Below, piece by piece: positions 1 through 5,309 of a DNA stretch of 7,708 nt. Both the position numbers and the translations under genes were made by a program. The stretch lies in contig JANNKX010000345.1 in assembly GCA_031396505.1 (NCBI GenBank), forward strand, positions 1 to 7,708. The letters run 5' to 3'. The notes beneath the pieces were generated by a model. That model did no database searches. It was not told the origin of the DNA and was given only the letters and a program-made list of their open reading frames with translations. How positions within the stretch are numbered: the first letter of the stretch is position 1; every line of letters starts with the position of its first letter. Source of the stretch: JAAFHS01 sp031396505. Its GTDB lineage: Bacteria; Pseudomonadota; Alphaproteobacteria; Rhodobacterales; Rhodobacteraceae.

Positions 1-486
1 CTTGTAGTTGTTGTTGCCGGGCAGGCCGGGGCGGTCGCCTGTGCGGGTCACACCGAGTTTCTCTTCGGCCAGATCATACCACGGGGCCATTTCCGGGCCA
101 TCAATCGGCCAGTCGAGCAGGTTCGCACCGTCGACCTTGCCGTAGTTTGTCAGCGCCTTCCATTCATGGTCCTGAAACCGCAAGGATGCACCGGCCCAAT
201 GGGTCGTCGTCCCGCCCACGGCCTTGACGATCCATGCAGGCAGGCCGCTGAAATCGCGGGCCACGCGCCAGTCGCCGCTGGTGGTGCGCTTGTCCAGCCA
301 TGCCAGCTGGCCAAAGCTTTCCCATTCGTCGTTCACGTAATCCTCGGGCAGATACCGCCCGCCTGCCTCCAGCGCCACGACCTTGACGCCCTTTTGGGCC
401 AGCTCATTCGCCAGCGTGCCGCCACCCGCACCTGTGCCGATGATGACGACGACCGAATTGTCGGTCAGTTCAAACTTTGCAACCAT
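1..486 (-). CDS. GMC family oxidoreductase, N-terminal part (runs off the window)
   Basis: FAD-dependent dehydrogenase of the glucose-methanol-choline family, probably the catalytic subunit of a periplasmic sugar/alcohol (gluconate 2-dehydrogenase-like) enzyme. Only the first 162 residues are present; the reading frame is open to position 1, so the 3' part lies outside. The start MVAKFELTDNS is followed by a beta strand and a Rossmann dinucleotide motif, IIGTGAGGGTLANELA (about residues 15-30), and an acidic strand end VVALEAGG (about 35-42), the classic ADP-binding fold for FAD. AVGGTTTHWAGASLRF (about 107-122) is the GMC flavin-contact segment. No signal peptide is visible. The gene starts 15 bp after the stop of the subunit 3 gene, with a G-rich AGGGGGG about 9 nt before the ATG, so the two are one operon. 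The family and the operon partner are secure; the substrate cannot be read from this fragment. Confidence 0.93.
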   Translation of the reverse strand, partial: MVAKFELTDNSVVVIIGTGAGGGTLANELAQKGVKVVALEAGGRYLPEDYVNDEWESFGQLAWLDKRTTSGDWRVARDFSGLPAWIVKAVGGTTTHWAGASLRFQDHEWKALTNYGKVDGANLLDWPIDGPEMAPWYDLAEEKLGVTRTGDRPGLPGNNNYK

Positions 487-501
487 GATCCTGTTCCCCC
501 C

Positions 502-1023
502 TCACAGCCACGCGATGTCGTCAAAGCCGCGCTCAAGATAGCCGCCCTGACTGAAAGACTCGCCCTCATAGCCAAACAGCGGCCAGACGGCTTTCTGGTT
601 ATAAAGGCCGGTCACAAGGCCGCCCCTGATCTTCTGGAAGAACGCGCTCTGCTCCATGCCGCGCAGCACATCGACACGGTCACGTTCCCATCCCATGGCA
701 AGATAGGTGGCATGGCCCTTGCCCTGTGCGGCCGCGTTCAAGGCCGCCACACCCGCCTCAATTTCGGCGGCGGTTTCCGGCGTGTCATAGCCTTTGACGG
801 CGATCACGTAGAATTCCGTCGGCACATGGTCATGCGGATAGATATCGCGCGCCATCTGCACCAGCGTCGCCATGGTTTCCGGCTGCAGCGCCGTCACTTC
901 GGTTGCCCATGCGGCATCGGGTGCGGCCACAAAGCCCGCCCCCACCATGAACGTCGCCCCTGCCGCGATGGACCGCGCCAAAAGCTGGCGACGGCTCAGC
1001 CCTCGCGTTTCCTGTTTTGTCAT
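502..1023 (-). CDS. Gluconate 2-dehydrogenase subunit 3 family protein with Tat signal
   Basis: Small (gamma-type) subunit of a membrane or periplasmic flavoprotein dehydrogenase, 173 residues, a normal length for the family. The N-terminus carries a twin-arginine signal: S10-R-R-Q-L-L15, then a hydrophobic Ala/Gly-rich stretch (about 16-34) and a probable cleavage after AWA at residue 40. The mature part contains the typical segment LVQMARDIYPHDHVPTEFY (about residues 53-71) and a C-terminal YNQKAVWPLFGYEGES region. In characterised FAD-glucose and gluconate dehydrogenases such a subunit is needed for folding and Tat export of the catalytic subunit, which has no signal itself; that role is inferred here from the missing signal on the adjacent GMC gene. 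The start is well supported by GGAGG (1030-1034) six nt before the ATG. A cytochrome c subunit, if present, would lie beyond the left edge. Confidence 0.93.
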   Translation of the reverse strand: MTKQETRGLSRRQLLARSIAAGATFMVGAGFVAAPDAAWATEVTALQPETMATLVQMARDIYPHDHVPTEFYVIAVKGYDTPETAAEIEAGVAALNAAAQGKGHATYLAMGWERDRVDVLRGMEQSAFFQKIRGGLVTGLYNQKAVWPLFGYEGESFSQGGYLERGFDDIAWL

Positions 1024-1056
1024 AACTTTCCTCCCTGGGTTAAGACTTGGGTGATC

Positions 1057-1076
1057 CGCCCCCTCCCGAAGGGCGG
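1057..1076 (-). other. Hairpin between the VOC and subunit 3 genes
   Basis: The 60-bp gap contains CCGCCC (1057-1062) and its complement GGGCGG (1071-1076) around an 8-nt loop, only 8 nt past the VOC stop codon in the direction of transcription. There is no run of T on the minus strand after it, so it is not a standard intrinsic terminator. It may be an mRNA processing or stability hairpin that sets different levels of the genes on each side, or chance in GC-rich DNA. Confidence 0.3.
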
Positions 1077-1083
1077 TTTGCGG

Positions 1084-1479
1084 TCACAGATAGCGACCGC
1101 CGCGTTGCAGCACCTCGATCTGGTATCCATCGGGGTCGGCAATAAAGAAGAACCGGGCGATCACAGTGCCTGCGGGCGCAAAATCCACCAGCTTGCGCGG
1201 GGCCAACCCCGCATCCGTCAGGCGCGCGTGTTCCGCGTTCACGTCATCCACCGAAAACGCCAGATGCCCGTAACCATCACCCAGATTGTAGGGTTCGGTA
1301 CGGCCTTTGTTGACGGTCAGTTCCATCTCGAATGTCGAATCGGCGTTGGACATGTAGACCAGCGTAAAGCTGTCGAAATCCAGCCGGTCCGCCACGCGCA
1401 GCCCAAAGGCCGTTTCATAAAACACCACCGACCGCGCCTCATCCAGCACGCGAATCATCGTATGTATGGCTTTGGCCAT
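1084..1479 (-). CDS. VOC family protein, glyoxalase I (lactoylglutathione lyase)-like
   Basis: Vicinal-oxygen-chelate metalloenzyme of 131 residues, close in length and pattern to bacterial GloA, which isomerises the methylglyoxal-glutathione hemithioacetal to S-lactoylglutathione in the cytoplasm. The four expected metal ligands are all in place: H6 (AIHTMIRV), E53 (FEMELTVN), H72 (GYGHLAFSV) and E122 (GYQIEVL). The two beta-alpha-beta-beta-beta repeats and the DPDGYQIE signature (residues 115-122) are clear. A purine-rich GAGGGAAGA stands just before the ATG. It lies 60 bp upstream of the Tat subunit gene on the same strand, so it may be co-transcribed and could deal with a reactive carbonyl produced by the dehydrogenase, though this is only a context argument. 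Substrate may differ from methylglyoxal, since the VOC fold is used by several enzymes; the ligand set favours a glyoxalase I-type reaction. Confidence 0.9.
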   Translation of the reverse strand: MAKAIHTMIRVLDEARSVVFYETAFGLRVADRLDFDSFTLVYMSNADSTFEMELTVNKGRTEPYNLGDGYGHLAFSVDDVNAEHARLTDAGLAPRKLVDFAPAGTVIARFFFIADPDGYQIEVLQRGGRYL

Positions 1480-1548
1480 TTCTTCCCTCGCAACGAATCG
1501 CCCGATGGCAATGTCCTCGACAGGGTGCGCCCGATTGGCCGGGCCTTG

Positions 1549-1566
1549 GTAGTAACTGACTACTAC
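1549..1566. promoter_or_regulatory. Inverted repeat upstream of the VOC gene, possible operator
   Basis: GTAGTA (1549-1554) and TACTAC (1561-1566) form a perfect 6-bp inverted repeat with a 6-bp centre. It lies 70-87 bp upstream of the VOC start codon and just after the ribbon-helix-helix gene, the only non-coding gap in this minus-strand block of about 100 bp. The size and symmetry fit a dimeric repressor site (TetR or MarR type), but no regulator of those families is in the window and no convincing -35/-10 pair was identified. Confidence 0.35.
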
Positions 1567-1581
1567 GTGAGGATTTTTGCG

Positions 1582-1872
1582 CTATTCCGCAGCCATCGCA
1601 TGCGGCGGCACGGATGTCTGCTCCAGATAGATCAGGCAGGTGCAGCGCAACACAGACGAAAAGTTTGCCGGTTCTCCATGCAATTCAAGCACTTCTGCAT
1701 GCAACTTCGACATGAAGCCCGGCGTCGTCATCCCCTCGCCCGCAGCAATATCATCAAGGATATGCCAGAACGTGTTTTCCAGCCGGATCGACGTGCTCTG
1801 CCCGTTCAGACGCAACCGTCTTGTCGTCAGCGCATAGCGGTTCGGAACCTGTTCCGCATACATTCGGCACAT
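1582..1872 (-). CDS. Ribbon-helix-helix domain-containing protein
   Basis: Small protein of 96 residues resembling the ribbon-helix-helix (RHH_4-like) proteins common in alphaproteobacteria. The N-terminal MCRMYAEQVPNRYALTTRR leads into a beta-strand segment RLRLNGQSTSIRLENTFW (19-36), followed by helices ILDDIAAGEGMTTPGFMSKL (38-57) and EVLELHG. A conserved-looking NFSSVLRCTCLIYLEQ (70-85) closes the domain. The likely role is DNA binding as a dimer, with the strand pairing across the dimer to contact DNA; its targets are unknown. I kept the first Met because related proteins start with MC and an aromatic/YA pattern; GGGGAG lies upstream. The gene stands alone, about 100 bp before the VOC gene and divergent from the hydroxylase gene. 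It may regulate either, but many members of this group are uncharacterised. Confidence 0.82.
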   Translation of the reverse strand: MCRMYAEQVPNRYALTTRRLRLNGQSTSIRLENTFWHILDDIAAGEGMTTPGFMSKLHAEVLELHGEPANFSSVLRCTCLIYLEQTSVPPHAMAAE

Positions 1873-1981
1873 GACGCAGCTCTCCCCATGAATCGTCCCC
1901 GATGATCATGCAAGCGTGTTGCGCATCACGGATTGCGTCAAGCAATAATGCAGGACGTAAAGCCGCACATTGAGTCTGGGA

Positions 1982-1999
1982 CGTCGGCTTCGCGTCGGC
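1982..1999 (+). repeat. Direct repeat CGTCGGC with 11-bp period
   Basis: CGTCGGC occurs at 1982-1988 and again at 1993-1999, start to start 11 bp, about one helical turn. OmpR-family response regulators bind tandem half-sites spaced about one turn, so this could be a site for the regulator encoded downstream. In GC-rich DNA a 7-bp repeat this close can also arise by chance. Confidence 0.25.
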
Positions 2000-2156
2000 G
2001 TTGACGAACAGCCGCGCACTGCCATCACACCCGAAAAATCCCGCAAGATTGGTCTGCCCACGTCAAGGCGGACAGCCGGAATATCGGGATTTGCACATAC
2101 TTTTGATCGGCAAGGCTGACGCAAGAAATTGGCTGCATCTTTTCGACGAATCTAAC

Positions 2157-2164
2157 AAGAGGAG
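2157..2164 (+). promoter_or_regulatory. Ribosome binding site fixing the hydroxylase start
   Basis: AAGAGGAG ends 7 nt before the ATG at 2172. No comparable site precedes the in-frame ATG-like start at 2001, which would add 57 residues of non-membrane, low-complexity sequence. This decides the start of the hydroxylase gene. Confidence 0.8.
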
Positions 2165-2171
2165 AAGGCTG

Positions 2172-3074
2172 ATGAAAACGCCCCTACCCAAGCCTCGAAG
2201 AAAACCGGCAGTGCTGATCATCGGCACCGGGGCTTTCTTTTCGCTTCTTGCTATTGGGTTATTCGCACCACCTGGCCAATTTACCTTGCTGTTGTGGGCG
2301 ATACCCGCAAGTCTGACAGAGTATGTTTTATATGCTGTCGGCTTTTTCACTACTTTCTGGGTCATCTTTCATGGATTGATCAAGGGTCGCAAACTGGCAC
2401 GGCAACGGTGGCCGAAAATATCACAGTTGATGCGCGAAGTTAGCTTCAGTATTTCAACGCAGATCGTCTTTCTGGCCGTTGGATTGTCACTTGCGTTTAC
2501 TGACTCGCTTGGGGCGTCAAATATGTATCTTGAGATTGGAAACTATGGCTGGGTTTATATCCTGTTTGTAACGCTTCTGATCCTTGTATTGGATGATACG
2601 TATTTTTATTGGACACATCGGGCCCTTCATCATCCGGCTCTGTTTGAAAAGGTTCACCGGGTTCATCATGAAAGTGCTGATCCAACGCCGTTCACGGCCT
2701 ACTCTTTTCACCCACTTGAGGCGATCATTCTGGGTGTTGGTGGGTTGTCCATTCTTCCAATCGTGATGCTGATGCCATGGCACCCGGCATTTGCGTTACT
2801 GGCAGGGACATGTTCCATCCTGTTCAATGTCATTGGCCATCTGGGCTACGAGGTTTATCCCCGCTTCTGGATCAAGTTGCCATTGCTACGGTGGAAGACA
2901 CCCGGATATCATCACTACATGCATCATCAGCGCGTCGGCGGAAACTACGGCTTGTACTTTCGCTGGTGGGACCGCATCTGCGGCACAGAGTTCAAGGATT
3001 TTGAGCATCGCTATGACGGCTTGTTTATGCCCGAACAAAAGCCCCTGTCGCGTCAACCGGAATTCGATGTTTAG
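2172..3074 (+). CDS. Fatty acid hydroxylase / sterol desaturase family membrane protein
   Basis: Integral membrane di-iron oxygenase family protein, 300 residues, expected to hydroxylate or desaturate a lipid in the inner membrane using O2. A basic N-terminus is followed by hydrophobic segments at about 13-34, 38-70, 96-110, 126-146 and 184-224. The iron-binding histidine clusters are complete and in order: HRALHH (149-154), HRVHH (162-166), FHPLE with H180, GHLGYE with H223, and HHYMHH (247-252). The C-terminal GGNYGLYFRWWDRICGT (256-272) is also typical. The gene has a strong Shine-Dalgarno and ends 86 bp before the response regulator on the same strand, so it may belong to the same regulon. 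Hand-counted G+C in 2521-2640 is 41%, against 65% in 241-360. The substrate (fatty acyl chain, carotenoid, sterol-like lipid, ornithine lipid) cannot be told from sequence. Confidence 0.92.
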   Translation: MKTPLPKPRRKPAVLIIGTGAFFSLLAIGLFAPPGQFTLLLWAIPASLTEYVLYAVGFFTTFWVIFHGLIKGRKLARQRWPKISQLMREVSFSISTQIVFLAVGLSLAFTDSLGASNMYLEIGNYGWVYILFVTLLILVLDDTYFYWTHRALHHPALFEKVHRVHHESADPTPFTAYSFHPLEAIILGVGGLSILPIVMLMPWHPAFALLAGTCSILFNVIGHLGYEVYPRFWIKLPLLRWKTPGYHHYMHHQRVGGNYGLYFRWWDRICGTEFKDFEHRYDGLFMPEQKPLSRQPEFDV

Positions 3075-3099
3075 GTCCGTGCAGGTTTAATGACAATGT

Positions 3100-3138
3100 C
3101 GCCGGATGTGATCGCAATGATATTGCATCCATCCGGCG
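3100..3138. other. Long imperfect hairpin between the hydroxylase and response regulator genes
   Basis: A perfect 9-bp inverted repeat, CGCCGGATG (3100-3108) and CATCCGGCG (3130-3138), encloses a second one: GAT/ATC (3110-3112 with 3127-3129) and GCAAT/ATTGC (3114-3118 with 3122-3126). Single unpaired bases lie at 3109 and 3113, and the loop is GAT. Together this is a near-continuous 17-bp stem in an 86-bp gap. No T run follows on either strand, so it is not a textbook intrinsic terminator; it could be an operator, a processing site, or a terminator of weak form. It ends 22 nt before the regulator start. Confidence 0.65.
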
Positions 3139-3151
3139 GCACCTTATCAAC

Positions 3152-3155
3152 GGAG
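3152..3155 (+). promoter_or_regulatory. Ribosome binding site deciding the response regulator start
   Basis: GGAG lies 5 nt before the GTG at 3161. The alternative in-frame GTG at 3155 begins inside this motif and would have no site of its own, so initiation at 3161, giving the family-typical MRILIVEDD, is preferred. Confidence 0.6.
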
Positions 3156-3160
3156 TGAAC

Positions 3161-3835
3161 GTGCGGATCCTGATTGTTGAAGATGATGACCGCCTTGCTG
3201 ATGCGTTGGCGTCGTCCCTTGTTCGCCGTGACTATGTCGTCGATTGCGTGGGTACGCTTGGCGATGCCCGCCTTGCCCTTGACCTGAATCCTTACAGCGG
3301 GGTTGTTCTTGACCGACGTCTGCCGGATGGCAATGGCATCGCACTTTTGCGGGATGTTCATCAGATTTCGCCGCGGCCGGGTGTCATCATGTTGACCGCG
3401 CAAAGCGATACTGGCGACGTTGTCGACGGGCTGAACGCTGGTGCGGACGACTATCTGGCAAAGCCATTCGAGGTTGAAGTACTTGTTGCACGATTGCGTG
3501 CACTTCTGCGCCGTCCGAGCCCACCAGTGAAAAGGACAACGCAAATTGGAATGATCATGTTCGATCATGACTTACGCAGCGTGACGGTTGGGGGCACCAC
3601 GCTTACCCTGCCACGACGTGAACTTGTTCTGCTGGAGGTTCTGATGCAACGTCCCGGTACCGTTTCGACGATCGCGCGCATTGAAAGTGTTCTTTACGGG
3701 TTCGACGACAATGTGCAGCCGAACGCGATCCAGCCGCATGTTTCGCGTTTGCGTGCAAAACTGCGACAAGCCGGTGCCCAGGCGACAATTATTGGTCTGC
3801 GCGGCATCGGCTATCTGATGAGGGCTGAACCATGA
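3161..3835 (+). CDS. OmpR/PhoB-family response regulator (QseB/PmrA-like)
   Basis: Cytoplasmic two-component transcription regulator of 224 residues. The receiver domain (about 1-115) has the acidic pair E7-D8-D9, the phospho-acceptor D51 in VVLDRRLPDGNG, T79 in IMLTAQ and K101 in YLAKPF. The C-terminal winged helix (about 125-222) carries the ETE-like LPRRELVLLEVLMQRPGTV and the recognition-helix/wing segment IQPHVSRLRAKL then GLRGIGYLM, as in trans_reg_C domains. Phosphorylation at D51 by the adjacent kinase should favour dimer binding to direct-repeat sites. Start codon is GTG; a second GTG 6 nt upstream is possible. The stop overlaps the kinase ATG as ATGA (3832-3835), so the pair is translationally coupled. 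All key residues are intact even though the partner kinase is frameshifted. Targets are unknown; nearby candidates are the hydroxylase and the MipA-like gene. Confidence 0.95.
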   Translation: MRILIVEDDDRLADALASSLVRRDYVVDCVGTLGDARLALDLNPYSGVVLDRRLPDGNGIALLRDVHQISPRPGVIMLTAQSDTGDVVDGLNAGADDYLAKPFEVEVLVARLRALLRRPSPPVKRTTQIGMIMFDHDLRSVTVGGTTLTLPRRELVLLEVLMQRPGTVSTIARIESVLYGFDDNVQPNAIQPHVSRLRAKLRQAGAQATIIGLRGIGYLMRAEP

Positions 3836-4329
3836 AGGGGCACTCTGTCGCACGCCGCCTGACGATTGTTCTGGTGGTTGTACAATTCATTGGTGTGGTT
3901 ATCGCATTGATTGCGGCAAGTATCGTTTATCTGTTGTACGTGGCCCCTGAAGGAGGGAGCGGGGAATCCGTCATTGAAAGAATGTCGCCCTATATTCAGC
4001 GCGCTGCGGATGGCAGCATCGTCATCACCCCCGAAGGTCAAGCGATTGCGCGCGGGCTGGATGACGATTTCTGGTTTTACGCAGGGGATGACAAGCATTC
4101 CGTCTTGATCGGCTCGCCCCCGCCCGAGATCGTGCCGCTGCTGCCGAACGCAAACAAAATTGTGACGCAAATTTCGGGTGCCGGGCAGGCGATGACCCCT
4201 GCTGGTGAATTGACACTGGTGGCGGGTAATTTATCGTTCAGTTGGTCCGACATTACTTTCTGGTTTCCTTTCTTTCCTTACAGTTTGGCCTTTATGTCTT
4301 GCTGCCGGGGATTGTGCTGGCCCTTGTGA
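3832..4329 (+). CDS. N-terminal fragment of the sensor kinase (membrane and sensor part)
   Basis: Frame-1 piece of 165 residues. MKGHSVARRLTIVLV starts a first membrane helix (about 8-38) with the Arg-rich inside end typical of these kinases. Residues about 39-140 form a small periplasmic domain rich in acidic and polar residues, including GSIVITPEGQAIARGLDDDF and a SPPPEIVPLLP segment; the first part resembles the sensor region of QseC/PmrB-like kinases only in general layout. From about residue 141 the reading becomes unlike the family and ends with YSLAFMSCCRGLCWPL, which is out-of-frame translation. If made, it would be a membrane-anchored sensor with no catalytic domain. Confidence 0.6.
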   Translation: MKGHSVARRLTIVLVVVQFIGVVIALIAASIVYLLYVAPEGGSGESVIERMSPYIQRAADGSIVITPEGQAIARGLDDDFWFYAGDDKHSVLIGSPPPEIVPLLPNANKIVTQISGAGQAMTPAGELTLVAGNLSFSWSDITFWFPFFPYSLAFMSCCRGLCWPL

Positions 4330-5147
4330 TCGTGCCGCGACTGGTGCGCCGCAACATGCATCCCATCACATCCGTGGCCGATGCGGCATCGCGCATAGAG
4401 GCTGGCAAGACCGGACAGCGACTGCCCGAAGGCACAGCGCCAATCGAGGTGGCACCGCTGATCCGTACCGTGAACGGTGCGCTGGATCGGCTTGATGATT
4501 GGACCACAAGCCAGCGCCGGTTCATTGCGGATGCAGCACACGAGTTGCGCACCCCGATTACGGTGCTGCAAGTGCGGCTTGATGGCTTACCTCCGGGAAA
4601 GATCACAAATGAGCTGAAAGAAGATTGTGCCCGGCTGGCCCGGCTCGCCAATCGCCTGCTGCAGATTGAACGTGTTCGCTCGCGGACAACGCCGCTTGCC
4701 CAGACGGATCTGTCTGCTTTGGTGCAACGGGCGGCAGTGCAGTTCGCGCCAAGGGCATTGGACGCGGGCGTCGAAATTGCCTTTGATGCGGCGTCGTCAA
4801 CGGTGATGGTTCAGGCCGACGCAGACGCGATTGAAGATGCCGTCACGAACCTTTTGGACAATGCAGTCCGTCACGGAAAATCACCCATAGAAATTGCCGT
4901 GAATGCCGGCGCGTCACCATCGGTAGATGTGATCGACAGCGGCGGGGGCATTGCCGAAGATTTCGCAAGCCGCATGTTCGAACCGTTTGTCGGCACCCCG
5001 GGGCGTGGCGGCGCCGGCCTTGGGCTGACACTCGTCGCTGAAATCATGCAGGCCCATAACGGTCGCGTATTCCAGCAGACACTACCAGGCGGCAAGACAC
5101 GGTTTCGGCTGCAATTCCCGACAATCGATCCGGATGCGCAAGCCTGA
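4242..5147 (+). CDS. C-terminal fragment of the sensor kinase (HisKA and HATPase_c)
   Basis: Frame-3 piece, maximal length 301 residues from a TTG at 4242 that has no ribosome binding site. Numbering from there: membrane helix about 13-32, short linker, H-box FIADAAHELRTPI with phospho-acceptor H100 (codon 4539-4541), N-box NLLDNAVRH with N207, G1 box DSGGGI with D232, F-box MFEPF, and G2 box GRGGAGLGLTL (254-264). All catalytic motifs are intact, which argues that the break is recent or an error. A GTG at 4326 overlaps the frame-1 stop as GTGA and could restart translation to give a soluble 273-residue kinase core lacking the helix; no Shine-Dalgarno stands before it. It ends 57 bp or more before the MipA-like gene on the same strand. 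Confidence 0.65.
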   Translation: MVRHYFLVSFLSLQFGLYVLLPGIVLALVIVPRLVRRNMHPITSVADAASRIEAGKTGQRLPEGTAPIEVAPLIRTVNGALDRLDDWTTSQRRFIADAAHELRTPITVLQVRLDGLPPGKITNELKEDCARLARLANRLLQIERVRSRTTPLAQTDLSALVQRAAVQFAPRALDAGVEIAFDAASSTVMVQADADAIEDAVTNLLDNAVRHGKSPIEIAVNAGASPSVDVIDSGGGIAEDFASRMFEPFVGTPGRGGAGLGLTLVAEIMQAHNGRVFQQTLPGGKTRFRLQFPTIDPDAQA

Positions 5148-5309
5148 CGCAAGGTAGAAACGCTAATTGTTACTGACGGTAATAGGGCGGCTTCTTCATG
5201 ACCGTTGATCGGGACTTGTGCTACGGGCGATCAGCATTTGTTCTTGATGGACTTCGCCCAATCAGATGTCGCGAAACTTACGGTCGAGAACAACAACAAC
5301 GCGCTGGAA

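Larger units (their letters stand above)
1873..2171. promoter_or_regulatory. Divergent intergenic region (299 bp) between the RHH and hydroxylase genes
   Basis: No gene is supported here; open frames crossing it lack a ribosome binding site and a recognisable product. It must hold the promoters for both divergent genes. A loose sigma70-like pair on the plus strand is TTGCGC (1919-1924) with an A/T-rich CAATAA about 18 bp later (1943-1948), which would leave a leader of over 200 nt. Also present are a direct repeat CGTCGGC (1982-1988 and 1993-1999) and a weak inverted repeat GTCTGCC/GGCGGAC (2052-2058, 2067-2073). None is certain. Confidence 0.35.
3832..5147 (+). pseudogene. Sensor histidine kinase gene interrupted by a frameshift
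   Basis: Partner of the upstream regulator, coupled through ATGA. Read across two frames it makes one ordinary inner-membrane kinase of about 438 residues: first membrane helix, short periplasmic sensor, second helix, linker, HisKA and HATPase_c. The switch from frame 1 to frame 3 needs one missing base (or two extra) between about 4255 and 4285, where the strand is a run of T and C (TTTCC, TTTC, TTTCC). Frame 1 ends at TGA 4327-4329; frame 3 is open from 4242. The second membrane helix is split by the change, since the hydrophobic sequence LYVLLPGIVLALVIVP belongs to frame 3 only. No canonical slippery heptamer is seen in frame. Either a true inactivating indel, an assembly error in a low-complexity tract, or a split gene with re-initiation. 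Confidence 0.8.

Noticed and set aside
166..1905. 579-codon plus-strand open frame over the left block
   Set aside because: It lies antisense to four well-supported minus-strand genes, is rich in His, Arg and Cys as expected for an antisense frame in GC-rich DNA, and shows no domain.
1754..1945. Small minus-strand ORF partly upstream of the RHH gene
   Set aside because: It overlaps the RHH gene in another frame, lacks a ribosome site, and has no recognisable product.
2001..2171. Longer N-terminus for the hydroxylase starting at 2001
   Set aside because: The added 57 residues have no family features, and a strong AAGAGGAG site precedes the ATG at 2172.
4255..4290. Programmed -1 ribosomal frameshift in the kinase
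   Set aside because: No X XXY YYZ heptamer in the zero frame and no evident downstream stem or pseudoknot; an ordinary indel explains the data more simply.
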